From assembly GCF_003418935.1 (NCBI RefSeq), contig NZ_QVMT01000004.1:186282-250281 (forward strand): a stretch of 64,000 nt of DNA. Direction: 5' to 3'. This document shows positions 26,900 through 36,906 of this stretch, one piece after another. A model generated the notes under the pieces. It ran no database searches, was not told where the DNA came from, and saw nothing but the letters and a program-made list of their open reading frames with translations. The position numbers and the translations under genes were made by a program. How positions within the stretch are numbered: position 1 is the stretch's first letter; each line of letters begins with the position of its first letter. Source of the stretch: Emticicia sp. C21. Lineage in GTDB: Bacteria > Bacteroidota > Bacteroidia > Cytophagales > Spirosomataceae.

Positions 26900-29314
26900 T
26901 TACTCTATTTTTAGTGACTTTACCGGATTTAATCTTGCTGCTTTGAAGGTCTGGAAGCCTACTAATAGAGCAACCATTACCACGAATACAAGCCCTACAA
27001 AGGCAAAGGTAATCCAGCTTAATTCTATGCGGTAGGCGTAGTTTTGTAGCCAGCTATTCATACTCAGAACCGCTAACGGAAAAGCGATGATTATCGCTAA
27101 TCCGACAACAATCAGGAATTCTTTCATAAACAGAAAAACAATGCTGATGCCCGAAGCACCTAATACTTTGCGAATACCTACTTCTTTCGTTCTTCTCACA
27201 ATATTCAATGATACCATGCCTAAAATCCCCAACAGTACAATAATAATGGCTAGTGTTGTTGCCACCTCTGCCGCTTTCTGCAATTGTACCTCTGACTGGT
27301 AGAGTTTCTGCAAAGTTTCGTCCATGAAAGTATATTCAAACGGTGCATCAGGTAGTAATTCTCTCCATTTCTTTTCGATATTTTTCATGGCCTCACCCAC
27401 ATTGGTCGGGTTCAGTCTGAACGATAAATAACGATAAAAAGGATTATCTCTTACCTGCATAAAAGCAGTTGGTCCGATCGCTTTATGCATAGATTCAAAA
27501 TGGAAGTTCCGGGTTGCACCAACAATTGTAAATACACTGGAAATATTATGCATTCTTATCTGCTGACCTATAGCCTCCTGCTTATTTTTAAAACCTAAAG
27601 CCTTGATAGCCGCTTCGTTCAGTACTATTCTATTGGGTTGAAATGTTCCTTGGGTAGCATGGAAATACTGTCCTGCTACCATCGGTATTTCGTAGGTTTC
27701 TGCAAATTTTTCATCAGTTACCAGCGTAGGTGCATAAAATGCCGTAGTTGAGTCCTGGCCTACTCTGTATATGGCACTACTGAATCCTGTAGCACCGTCA
27801 GGTATTTCCCATCCAAAACTACCCTGCTTTATTTCTTTTAATTTTGCCATCTCGTTTCTGACAGTCTCCATTTTTTCTACACCTCTAAGCGACCAGTCAC
27901 GAGGGACTCTTAGTGAGAAAACAGCTTCTTTATTATATCCTAAATCTTTATTAAAGAAATAACTTACCTGTTGAGAAATAACAGTAGCTCCACCAAAAAC
28001 AAATAGCGCAACCGTAAATTGAGAGGCCAATAGTAAGCGTCTGAAAAGCACATTCTCTTTTACCGATTTCAGTTTGCCCTTCATGGAATCAACTGATGGC
28101 AGATTTGCCAGTACCAATGATGGATAAAGGCCGCTTAGTAGCCCAATAAACAGGCTTAATGCAATTGCTCCCAAATAGAAATAAAGCGATGCACTGAATA
28201 TTGATATAATGTCTTTTTGAAGTATCTGCGAGAAATAAGGTCTGAAAAGTTGGTAGAATACTAAAGAGAGCAATAAGCTAAATAAGCTGATAATGATAGA
28301 TTCAGTCAGGAACTGACGTAGTATCTGCCCTTTTAAACTTCCTAATACTTTTCTTACGCCAATCTCTTTTAAACGTGAAGATGAATTACCAATAGAGATG
28401 TTCACAAAGTTTACGACTGCCATTAAGAGAATAAATAGGGCAACTATGCTCAATGTCAGGATAGTTTTGTTTACCAGTCCATTATTAGTGCCCAGATAAA
28501 CCTCTTTCAATGGTTTCAGATAAGCGTGTAGATTTTCGCTGATTTCTTTAGAAGCATTGGTTGCAATTAATTGCGCCATAGGTTTTTCTAAATCTTCTTT
28601 TTTAACCCCTTGTTTTAATTCTATATAATTGACAATATGCGTAGCATTCCACAGGTCATATCCGGTACGTCCTAAGAACTGAGCATTACTAAAGGATATT
28701 AAAATGGGGAGTTTATTATGTGGAGTAACGAGATTGGTAATTGAATTATAAGACACATCGCCCAGTACAGCGGTAATCATGAAATCCCGTTTTTCGCCTG
28801 TGAAAGACTCTATTCTTAGGCTTTGTCCGACTACGTCGGTTCTGCCAAAGTATTTAATAGCCTGAGCCGATGAAATCACCATCGTATTCGGCTCATTCAA
28901 AGCCGTTTTAGGATTGCCTTGTACCAATGGCAATCCGTACATGCTTAAGATAGTAGAATCTGCTATCTGAATATCTTCTCTGAAAACCTTATCTCCTTTT
29001 GAAATAATGGTTGTTACGGCATCAAAGCGATAATAGTTTTCTACTAAACCCGGGTAATGCTCTTTCAGTGCTTTGGCTAATGGTCCAAGGGAAGTAATCT
29101 CTCCACCCATGTTTTCTTTATCCCATTTGCTCTGCAACATGTATTGGTTATCCAGATTGCGTAACTCACTATTTACTCTTAACTCTCCCCACACATAGCT
29201 GCCTATCAGCAAAGCAAAGGTGATTCCGACCGAGAGGCCGAAAATTGTAACCACAGTATAAAACTTACGTTTCATGAGGTTACGCCAGGAAATTTTCAGA
29301 TAGTTTTTTAACAT
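26900..29314 (-). CDS. MacB/FtsX-type ABC permease, array member 10 (divergent)
   Basis: An 804-residue permease starting MLKNYLKISWRNLMKRKFYTV. It is among the more divergent members. The coupling helices are SRLKEIGVRKVLGSLKGQI and RTKEVGIRKVLGASGISI, the segment before the second is LLGILGMVSLNIV in place of LGLFGLA, and it ends LNPVKSLKIE. The first periplasmic domain contains LDNQYMLQSKWDKENMGGE, with no close match in its neighbours. It is separated from member 11 by 84 bp with no CCCCTAAAGGGG repeat. Confidence 0.94.
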   Translation of the reverse strand: MLKNYLKISWRNLMKRKFYTVVTIFGLSVGITFALLIGSYVWGELRVNSELRNLDNQYMLQSKWDKENMGGEITSLGPLAKALKEHYPGLVENYYRFDAVTTIISKGDKVFREDIQIADSTILSMYGLPLVQGNPKTALNEPNTMVISSAQAIKYFGRTDVVGQSLRIESFTGEKRDFMITAVLGDVSYNSITNLVTPHNKLPILISFSNAQFLGRTGYDLWNATHIVNYIELKQGVKKEDLEKPMAQLIATNASKEISENLHAYLKPLKEVYLGTNNGLVNKTILTLSIVALFILLMAVVNFVNISIGNSSSRLKEIGVRKVLGSLKGQILRQFLTESIIISLFSLLLSLVFYQLFRPYFSQILQKDIISIFSASLYFYLGAIALSLFIGLLSGLYPSLVLANLPSVDSMKGKLKSVKENVLFRRLLLASQFTVALFVFGGATVISQQVSYFFNKDLGYNKEAVFSLRVPRDWSLRGVEKMETVRNEMAKLKEIKQGSFGWEIPDGATGFSSAIYRVGQDSTTAFYAPTLVTDEKFAETYEIPMVAGQYFHATQGTFQPNRIVLNEAAIKALGFKNKQEAIGQQIRMHNISSVFTIVGATRNFHFESMHKAIGPTAFMQVRDNPFYRYLSFRLNPTNVGEAMKNIEKKWRELLPDAPFEYTFMDETLQKLYQSEVQLQKAAEVATTLAIIIVLLGILGMVSLNIVRRTKEVGIRKVLGASGISIVFLFMKEFLIVVGLAIIIAFPLAVLSMNSWLQNYAYRIELSWITFAFVGLVFVVMVALLVGFQTFKAARLNPVKSLKIE

Positions 29315-29398
29315 AATTTTGAAATTTTAATGATTAAAGCTTGAAGTTAAGCCCTCAATTAATCATTCTCATTTCATTTAAGTTAATTTAACACTCTC
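29315..29398. other. Permease junction without a family A, B or C repeat
   Basis: This 84-bp AT-rich gap has only a small inverted repeat, TTTTAATGATTAAAG against CAATTAATCATTC. It is the one permease-permease junction that lacks the large hairpin elements. Confidence 0.6.
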
Positions 29399-31765
29399 TT
29401 ATTCAGCTTTCAGGCTCTCAACGGGATTGGTTCCAGCTGCCTGATAGGTTTTCAAACCGATGGTTGATAAAGCAATCAGAAAAATCAATCCGAAACTACT
29501 AATCAATAACCCGGCATTTACACCCGGATTGAAAGTGAAAATATTCAATACGATTACGCTACATAAATAGCTTACGGGGAAAGCAATCAAGGCAGCAATC
29601 AATAAAAGTTTTAAGAAACTCCATGAAAGCAAACGCACAACTTCAGAAGCACTCGCCCCTAATACTTTACGAATGCCAATTTCTTTATATCTTTTCTCGG
29701 TGCTATATGTCACCATTCCTAACAAGCCCATAATAGCAATCACAAAACCCACCAAGGTAGTAAGCCCGGAAAACTTCATATCTTCTCCCGGGAAGTAGCG
29801 ATCGTATAATTCTTTTTCATACCATGAATAAACCATGGCATCGTAAGGATGATATTGCTTCCAGATTTTCTCAACTGATGCAAATAAAGCTGACTCATTA
29901 GCTGCGTCTGTTGTTTTAACAGAAAGTATATGAAACTGCTTAGGATTATACTGAAAAACCACAGGCCACACAGCAAATTCATAAGTTGAATAACAGAAAT
30001 CTTTTATTACTCCTGCTACCAACACCTCGGTCTGATTATTAAGAAGAACCATTTTTCCGATAGCTTCCTGTGGAGTACCCAAATGCAGGATTTTAACAGC
30101 CTTTTCATTAAGCAAGACAAAACTTCCACTTGAATCGATTTTAGCATCGGGGAGGTTTTTTCCTGCTACTAATGTCAGTTTCATATTATCAATAAACCGA
30201 TTGTCTACCGAAAAATGATGGGCTGCTGTATTTTCGTCAGTCTTTTTGGCTTTGATGGCATATTGGCTTGCGCTACCTCCGAAAGCATCAGAAGTCAAGC
30301 CAACGCTTTCAACACCTGACAATTGGGATAGCTCATTTTTAAGTAATTTATAGTCATTGCCTGCCAGCGTAATATTAAGGATATTCTTGCGATTGAAGTT
30401 TTCGTTTTCAGTAGCCATATACTCAAACTGACTATACATAGTCACATTCAAAGCCATGTATATCAATGTTACTACAAACTGAATTACTATCAGGCTTTTG
30501 CGTAAACTGAGTTTACCGAATGAACTTGGTCCCAACTCCCCTTTCAATACCTTGGCCGGCTGAAAGGCCGATAGAATACGAGCCGGGAATACCCCTGCAA
30601 TGATACCTGTCAGCAAAGTAAAGCCTGCAAAGATGCCCCACATCAGCCATTTATTATCTACCTCCCAGACAATCCATGAAAGGTGTATGTATTGTTTAAT
30701 AAATGTAAAACTCACATAGGCTATCAGCAATGCAAAAAATGCTAATACGATGGCTTCTATCAGAAACTGACTTACCAATTGTCTGCGTACAGCCCCCGAA
30801 ACTTTTCTGACACCCACTTCTCTTGCCCTACTTAAAGAACGGGCCAAAGTAAGATTGGTATAATTGAAACCTGCCAGAATGATAATCACTAAGGCCATCA
30901 GGAAATTGACAGATACACTGAATACATCATCTACATAAGCATTCTTTTCCAATCTCTCAAAATCAGGAGAAATGTCTTTTAATGCCTGAGGACGGTATTC
31001 ATGGCTTGTTTTTCCAAAATCTGTGTCTTTTTTATTTTGAAGAGCGATAGTACTTAATGCTTTGTTGAGTGTGGCTGGCTTTGTATTTTTATTGACCAAT
31101 ACATAGGTGTAGGTATCGTAATTCGTCCAGTTTTTCAGGTCTTGTTTGTCTTTGTTAAAGGAAGTATAGGTTGCCATCGACACCATCAGGTCGCTTCTGA
31201 AATGGGTACCTCTGTATTTATAAGGCTTTAATACACCCGTAACGGTGAACACACCAAAATCGTGGTGGGAAATGGTTTTACCAACAGGGTTGGTTGTGCC
31301 AAAAAACCTCACAGCCGTTTCGTGGTTTAATACTACTGTATTAGGTTCTACCGGATATGAGCCTTTCTCTAGCGGGAAACCAAAAATATCAAAAAACGAA
31401 GGGTCAACGTAAATCCCATTGACACGGATGGCCTTTATCCGGTTATTCATTTCACCAGAAAAAAAGCGAATGACCCTTGCCGATTTCTCCACAAAGCCAT
31501 AATCATCTTTCAATTTCCTAGCCAATAAAAAAGGAGAGGCAGCGAAAGAAATCTGCTTACCTTTTTCATCTTTGAAATCTGTCAGAATCCGATAGGTTCT
31601 TTCAGGATGAGGATGGAAATTATCAAATTCAAAAACGTTCTGAATCTGCATCAGGCCTATGAGTCCAAAGGTCATAGCCAGACCTAATCCAACAATATTA
31701 ATGAACGAAAAAAGCTTGTTCTTCCACAGGCTTCTAAAGGCTATTTTGAAGTAGTTTTTTAGCAT
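29399..31765 (-). CDS. MacB/FtsX-type ABC permease, array member 11 (divergent)
   Basis: A 788-residue permease starting MLKNYFKIAFRSLWKNKLFSF. The coupling helices are SRAREVGVRKVSGAVRRQL and RYKEIGIRKVLGASASEV, the segment before the second is MGLLGMVTYSTE, and it ends TNPVESLKAE, with Glu replacing the Lys of NPVKSLK. Module 1 has FNYTNLTLARSL in TM2 where most members have FINLS or YMNLATA. With member 10 it makes the most divergent pair in the array by eye. Confidence 0.94.
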   Translation of the reverse strand: MLKNYFKIAFRSLWKNKLFSFINIVGLGLAMTFGLIGLMQIQNVFEFDNFHPHPERTYRILTDFKDEKGKQISFAASPFLLARKLKDDYGFVEKSARVIRFFSGEMNNRIKAIRVNGIYVDPSFFDIFGFPLEKGSYPVEPNTVVLNHETAVRFFGTTNPVGKTISHHDFGVFTVTGVLKPYKYRGTHFRSDLMVSMATYTSFNKDKQDLKNWTNYDTYTYVLVNKNTKPATLNKALSTIALQNKKDTDFGKTSHEYRPQALKDISPDFERLEKNAYVDDVFSVSVNFLMALVIIILAGFNYTNLTLARSLSRAREVGVRKVSGAVRRQLVSQFLIEAIVLAFFALLIAYVSFTFIKQYIHLSWIVWEVDNKWLMWGIFAGFTLLTGIIAGVFPARILSAFQPAKVLKGELGPSSFGKLSLRKSLIVIQFVVTLIYMALNVTMYSQFEYMATENENFNRKNILNITLAGNDYKLLKNELSQLSGVESVGLTSDAFGGSASQYAIKAKKTDENTAAHHFSVDNRFIDNMKLTLVAGKNLPDAKIDSSGSFVLLNEKAVKILHLGTPQEAIGKMVLLNNQTEVLVAGVIKDFCYSTYEFAVWPVVFQYNPKQFHILSVKTTDAANESALFASVEKIWKQYHPYDAMVYSWYEKELYDRYFPGEDMKFSGLTTLVGFVIAIMGLLGMVTYSTEKRYKEIGIRKVLGASASEVVRLLSWSFLKLLLIAALIAFPVSYLCSVIVLNIFTFNPGVNAGLLISSFGLIFLIALSTIGLKTYQAAGTNPVESLKAE

Positions 31766-31896
31766 AAAATTCGCCCCTACCCCCCTAAAGGGGACTTTTT
31801 AAAAGTTTTATAATTTATTTCCTCATTCCCTCTAAACTATTACTTACGAAAAATTCTCGCGCGCAAGCAGCACCCCTTTAGGGGCGGGGGGCGGCT
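31766..31896. repeat. Family A intergenic inverted repeat
   Basis: The left arm GCCCCTACCCCCCTAAAGGG lies next to the start codon of permease 11. The right arm CACCCCTTTAGGGGCGGGGG is preceded by GCGCGCAAGCAG and runs to the stop of permease 12. Confidence 0.83.
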
Positions 31897-34284
31897 TTAC
31901 TCCGACTTTAACGATTTCACCGGATTCATCAATGCTGCCCTGATGGCTTGATAACTTACAGTTAATAAGGCTAGTAGAGTTACACCTATTCCCCCCACTA
32001 CAAATATCCACCATGACAATTCAATGCGATACACAAAGTCCTGCAACCATTGATTCATGCCGTAATAGGCTATTGGTACAGCTATTATGACCGCTATCAA
32101 TACCAGTTTCAGAAAATCTTTTGAAAGCAGAGAGGTAATATTGAATATGGATGCGCCTAACACTTTTCTGATGCCAATTTCTTTTGTTTTCTGTTCAGCC
32201 ATAAAGGTGATTAGACCAAATAGACCCAGACAGGCAATAAAGATGGCGATACCTGTAAATGCCCCGAAAATATTGGCAATTCGTTCCTCTGATTTGAATA
32301 GTTTATCAAATGAATCATCGGCAAAATAATATGTAAAAGGGTCTTCTACTTTGTAGCGGTTGTAAGCTTTTTCTATCTGTGTTACTGTGCTTACCATATC
32401 AGCATCTTTACTGATTTTGATATTAATATGGTCTATCTCTTTTGTTTCTGTAATGAATTTCAGCATTAGAGGTTTAACCTCATTTTTGGTGCTGAAATAG
32501 TTAAAGTCTTTTACCACGCCTACTACTTCCACTGATTCATTACTCCCCATTTCCACATCTTTAATAGTGGCTATATTTCCACCGAGTGCTTTTACAGCTG
32601 ACTCATTCAACAGGATTTTCTTTTTTAAATCGCTTGGTAAGATTGCTGGTTTTACTTTCCACTGAATAGCGAATAAATTGACGTAGGCCGAGTCAACCTC
32701 GAAAACAATAGTGCCTACCATCGAAGCAATTGAATTATCTTTAGCCCCTAATTTCTTTATTCCACTAATATTATAGCCTTCTGCAAAGATTCTATGTTTT
32801 GAGCCGGACATTTGCTCTACTCCATCAATCTGCTTGATTTCATTCATCAAAGCCCCAGTTTTTGAACGAGCCTGGCCGTCTATATTCATGGTAATTATCT
32901 GGTCTTTATTCAAGCCCAGATTCTTGATTCTCATCTTTTTGATTTGCCCGAAAATGATGATAGAACTGAAAATCAAAACAGATGAAACTGCCAGTTGAAA
33001 TACTGTTAATGACTGGCGGATAGCTGCGTTCCCCTTACCTTGAAATTTACCTTTCAGTACCTCCACAGGATTAAACTTAGATAATACAAAAGCCGGATAG
33101 CTACCCGCTAGTAATATGCTGATAAACAGTACAGACCCCAGAGAAACCAGAAAATAAGGATTAACCAGAAAACCTGTATCAATCTGTAATTCCAGGAGGG
33201 AATATAGAACAGGTTGAAGTAGCTTGAATAGAATAATTGCCAGTATACATGCCACAAAAATAGTCAGGGTAGATTCTACATAGAATTGGGTGGTTAACCC
33301 TAATCTGTTAGCGCCTATTGATTTTCTTACACCTACTTCTTTGGCACGGGTAGTGGCCCTCGCCGTAGTCAGGTTCATAAAATTAACTAAGGCGAGAAGC
33401 AAAATCAGGATAGCTACTGCACTGGAGATATAGACATACATCAGTCTGTCACTTAACTGAGCATTCCCTACACCCAGATGATTAGCGAAATAATTGAGTG
33501 AAAACTTAAGATCTTTATTATCAGGATTTTGTGCCCCTATTTTCGTTAATACATTTGCCACATTCGATTGATTTGCGGCATCATCAAGCAATATAAAAGT
33601 TTCATAATCTCCTGTAGAAATCTTGCTTAACTTATCATCTGTATAAGATTCAGGGTAGTTCTTTTTACCTTCTGCCAAATCAGTGGCAATCGAAGCAATG
33701 AAATTATAATTAATGCTTGAATTCGACGGATTTTTCTCAACAATTCCAACCACCTCCAGATCTGCCTTCTTATTGAATTTCAACGACTTGCCAACAGGGT
33801 TTTCTTTGCCGAAATACTTCAAAGCCATTTCTGGTGTCAGAAAAACCGTGTAAGGTCTTTTAATGGCAGATACATCCCCTTGAACAACTTTAAAATCAAA
33901 AATTTTGAAGAAACCTTCATCAACAAAAATCAATCCTGACTCATTAAAACGATGTTTAGGGTCGGTTTCCAGCGTTACATTCCAGAGAGCAGTTTTTCTA
34001 CCTACAGCTTTTACAGAGGCAGCATTTTCTTTGAGTGCATCGCCTAATCTGCCTGACATATTAGAAAAAAAGAACTCCTGCTCACCCATTTTCAGCGTTG
34101 CACCTACCTTATAAATTCGCTTATAATTTTTATGGAAGGTATCATAGCTCACCTCATGCGATACAAACAATAAAATGAGAAGAGATACAGCCAGCCCAAG
34201 TGCCAGCCCTGTAATATTAATAAAGCTGAAAACTTTATGACGAAAAAGGTTTCGAATGGCGATTTTAATATAATTAAGAATCAT
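31897..34284 (-). CDS. MacB/FtsX-type ABC permease, array member 12
   Basis: A 795-residue permease starting MILNYIKIAIRNLFRHKVFSF. The coupling helices are TRAKEVGVRKSIGANRLGL and KTKEIGIRKVLGASIFNI, and it ends MNPVKSLKSE. Module 1 closes with SKFNPVEVLKGK, which mirrors the NPVKSLK at the end of module 2. The periplasmic parts are comparatively Lys-rich (for instance KKNYPESYTDDKLSKISTGD). It has a family B repeat before its start and a family A repeat after its stop. Confidence 0.95.
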   Translation of the reverse strand: MILNYIKIAIRNLFRHKVFSFINITGLALGLAVSLLILLFVSHEVSYDTFHKNYKRIYKVGATLKMGEQEFFFSNMSGRLGDALKENAASVKAVGRKTALWNVTLETDPKHRFNESGLIFVDEGFFKIFDFKVVQGDVSAIKRPYTVFLTPEMALKYFGKENPVGKSLKFNKKADLEVVGIVEKNPSNSSINYNFIASIATDLAEGKKNYPESYTDDKLSKISTGDYETFILLDDAANQSNVANVLTKIGAQNPDNKDLKFSLNYFANHLGVGNAQLSDRLMYVYISSAVAILILLLALVNFMNLTTARATTRAKEVGVRKSIGANRLGLTTQFYVESTLTIFVACILAIILFKLLQPVLYSLLELQIDTGFLVNPYFLVSLGSVLFISILLAGSYPAFVLSKFNPVEVLKGKFQGKGNAAIRQSLTVFQLAVSSVLIFSSIIIFGQIKKMRIKNLGLNKDQIITMNIDGQARSKTGALMNEIKQIDGVEQMSGSKHRIFAEGYNISGIKKLGAKDNSIASMVGTIVFEVDSAYVNLFAIQWKVKPAILPSDLKKKILLNESAVKALGGNIATIKDVEMGSNESVEVVGVVKDFNYFSTKNEVKPLMLKFITETKEIDHINIKISKDADMVSTVTQIEKAYNRYKVEDPFTYYFADDSFDKLFKSEERIANIFGAFTGIAIFIACLGLFGLITFMAEQKTKEIGIRKVLGASIFNITSLLSKDFLKLVLIAVIIAVPIAYYGMNQWLQDFVYRIELSWWIFVVGGIGVTLLALLTVSYQAIRAALMNPVKSLKSE

Positions 34285-34374
34285 ACGAGTATAGGGTAAA
34301 AGGAGAATGGAGAAAGGAACACGGAAGATTAAAAATAAAAATTCTTTTTCCGTTTTCCTTTCTCAATTTTCCAA
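34285..34374. repeat. Family B intergenic inverted repeat
   Basis: The left arm AAGGAGAATGGAGAAAGGAA faces TTTTCCTTTCTCAATTTTCC, able to fold into an imperfect hairpin between permeases 12 and 13. It is related to the copies at 7174 and 41905. Confidence 0.75.
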
Positions 34375-36756
34375 CTATTCTGATTTCAACGATTTAATCG
34401 GATTCATCAATGCTGCTTTAATAGCCTGGAAACTTACAGTTAGCAAGGTAATAGCCAATGCCCCACCGCCTGATGCCGCAAAAATCCACCAGGATATACC
34501 TGTACGGTACTCGTATTTCTGCAACCAGTCATTTAAGAAATAGTAGGCAATAGGTATAGCTATCAGGCAGGAAATAATTACCAAAAGCACAAAATCTCTT
34601 GATAATAATGTCCACAAATTAGCGACTGATGCACCCAATACCTTGCGGATGCCAATTTCTTTGGTGCGTTGCTCGGCCACAAAAGAAGCCAGACCAAACA
34701 AGCCTAGACATGAGATAAAAATAGCCAGAACAGCAAAGAAAGAGGCAAGTTTACCTACACGTTCTTCAGTTGCAAATTTTTGCCCGAATTCCTGATCAAC
34801 AAATTTATAGTCGAATGGGCTGCCTGGATTGTGTTTCTTAAATACCGCTTCTACCTTGCTTAATGCTGCACTCGCACTTACTGAAGGCTTCAACTTAACC
34901 GAGATAACATTGGCCCAGCCATAATCCATAATAAACACAGAGGGCATAATAGGCTCATAAGGCGATTGCATGATCATGTCTTTTATAATACCTACTACAT
35001 GATACTTTCTATTATTCCAGGTGATAAATTTACCTACAACATCTTTAGAAGCCACCATCTTAGCAGCCGATTCGTTAAGAATCATAGCCGATGTATCTGT
35101 TTTAAAATCCCTCGAAAAATCCCGCCCCTCTATAAATTGGAATCCTACTGTTTTACCGAAATCGTGTGTACAAGCAATTGTACCAAATAATGGCTGAGCA
35201 TTAGGATCCATCCCTTGCCATGAAAACCCAATATTGCTTGACCAGATACCTGTAACGGGGCTTGATGATTCTGCCATATTTTCTACCATTCCTGTATTCA
35301 GCAAATCATTGCGTATCACATCATATTTGCCATATAAATCAGGGGTAGTCATATCAATATAGATTAAGCTATTGCGGTCATAACCAATCGGTCTGTCTTT
35401 GGCATATTGAATCTGGCGATAAACGATAATTGTTCCGATAATAAGTGTTACTGATACAGTAAACTGGACAACAACCAACACTTTGCGAGGAATGGATGCA
35501 AAGCGTCCAACCCTGAAAGTACCTTTCAATACCTTAACAGGCTCAAATGAAGAAAGATAAAGGGCAGGGTAACTACCTGATAGCAAACCTGTAACAGCCA
35601 CAAAAACCAAACTGATAATCCAGAACAATGGATTTGTCCAGAGCATTGTCATTTTTTTGCTTGCCAGGTCATTAAACCAGGGTAGTGTAACTGTTACCAA
35701 GCTTAAGGCAATTAAAAAGGCTACAAATACTACCAACATCGATTCACTCAGGAACTGATTAATCAATTGCGTTCGAACTGACCCGATAGCTTTGCGGATA
35801 CCCACTTCCTTGGCCCGTTTTTCTGAACGAGCCGTGCTCAGATTCATGAAATTGATACAAGCCAACAACAACACAAAAATACCAATAGCGCCAAATAACC
35901 ATACAAACTGAATACGGCCACCTATATTTACACCCTCTTTAAAGTCAGAATATAAATGCCATTTGCTCATAGGATGTATGAACAAGACCGGTTTAGATAC
36001 TTTACCTTCCTGATTTCTCTTGTTTAGAACAAGGTCTTTCAATTTTGCAGAAAGCGGTTCGAACTCTGTTTTCTCGTTTAGTTGAACATAACATTGAAAA
36101 GAGTTATTATCCCATTGGTCTGCTGCTCTTTTCACCCATGCTTCGTCTGTTAAATAATACGCCCATGGAGTAAGTAAGTGCACTGTTGCCATTTCAGAAT
36201 TATGCGGAAAATCCTCAAAAACACCCGTTACTTTCATATTAGCTTTAGCATCAAATCTTATGATTTTGCCGATAGGGTCTTCATTACCAAAAAGTGATTT
36301 GGCTAAAGTTTCATTTAGCATTACTGAATTAACTTCCTGCAAGCCGTTTTGCTCCCCTTTCAACATTTTCAGTGAAAACATGCGGGTAAACGCAGGTTCT
36401 ACATGCATCCCGCTTTTGGTGAATTTTGCATCTTTATAACCTAAAATATGGTCGTTGTTCCATGAGGCCATCACGACATCCTTAAAGGATGGGTATTTTT
36501 CACGTAATTCTTTTGCTAAAGGATGAGGGACTGCCGTTTGTGCACCGATATGCCCATTAAAAGTCTGGTGCATATAGGCTTGTCCCAGCTTATTATAATT
36601 ATCAAACGATTTATTAAAATTCAATTCATCATTAATCCAGAGCCCTATCAGCATGGCAACACCCATACCCACGGCAAGACCCATAATATTGATGAATGAG
36701 TAAACCTTGTTCTTAACAAGATTTCTAAATGCGATTTTTAAATAATTGCGTATCAT
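34375..36756 (-). CDS. MacB/FtsX-type ABC permease, array member 13 (sister of member 1)
   Basis: A 793-residue permease starting MIRNYLKIAFRNLVKNKVYSF. The coupling helices are KRAKEVGIRKAIGSVRTQL and RTKEIGIRKVLGASVANL, and it ends MNPIKSLKSE. It is the closest relative of the truncated member 1 at the other end of the array: both have GLAVGM-VAMLIGLWI, a W-LYSDF segment before TM2, FEPVKVLKGTF or FQPIKVLKGTF at the end of module 1, and KDMI(M/I)QSPYE in the second periplasmic domain. Two sisters about 34 kb apart argue for rearrangement after duplication. Confidence 0.95.
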   Translation of the reverse strand: MIRNYLKIAFRNLVKNKVYSFINIMGLAVGMGVAMLIGLWINDELNFNKSFDNYNKLGQAYMHQTFNGHIGAQTAVPHPLAKELREKYPSFKDVVMASWNNDHILGYKDAKFTKSGMHVEPAFTRMFSLKMLKGEQNGLQEVNSVMLNETLAKSLFGNEDPIGKIIRFDAKANMKVTGVFEDFPHNSEMATVHLLTPWAYYLTDEAWVKRAADQWDNNSFQCYVQLNEKTEFEPLSAKLKDLVLNKRNQEGKVSKPVLFIHPMSKWHLYSDFKEGVNIGGRIQFVWLFGAIGIFVLLLACINFMNLSTARSEKRAKEVGIRKAIGSVRTQLINQFLSESMLVVFVAFLIALSLVTVTLPWFNDLASKKMTMLWTNPLFWIISLVFVAVTGLLSGSYPALYLSSFEPVKVLKGTFRVGRFASIPRKVLVVVQFTVSVTLIIGTIIVYRQIQYAKDRPIGYDRNSLIYIDMTTPDLYGKYDVIRNDLLNTGMVENMAESSSPVTGIWSSNIGFSWQGMDPNAQPLFGTIACTHDFGKTVGFQFIEGRDFSRDFKTDTSAMILNESAAKMVASKDVVGKFITWNNRKYHVVGIIKDMIMQSPYEPIMPSVFIMDYGWANVISVKLKPSVSASAALSKVEAVFKKHNPGSPFDYKFVDQEFGQKFATEERVGKLASFFAVLAIFISCLGLFGLASFVAEQRTKEIGIRKVLGASVANLWTLLSRDFVLLVIISCLIAIPIAYYFLNDWLQKYEYRTGISWWIFAASGGGALAITLLTVSFQAIKAALMNPIKSLKSE

Positions 36757-36906
36757 AATACACCCCTAGCCCCCAAAAGGGGACGTTTAAAAAGTTAGAT
36801 AATAATTACCCCTAACCGCGCGACGGTCGCCCCTAAAGGGGAATTTTAGTACTCGTGCGTAAGCAACTCCCCTTTAGGGGTCGGGCGGACGCTGCGCGGA
36901 GCGCTT
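36757..36906. repeat. Family A intergenic inverted repeat
   Basis: The left arm ACCCCTAGCCCCCAAAAGGG lies beside the start codon of permease 13. The middle has CCGCGCGACGGTCGCCCCTA as in 16586-16680. The right arm AACTCCCCTTTAGGGGTCGG is preceded by CTCGTGCGTAAG and followed by a GC-rich tail like that at 2252-2273. Confidence 0.85.
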
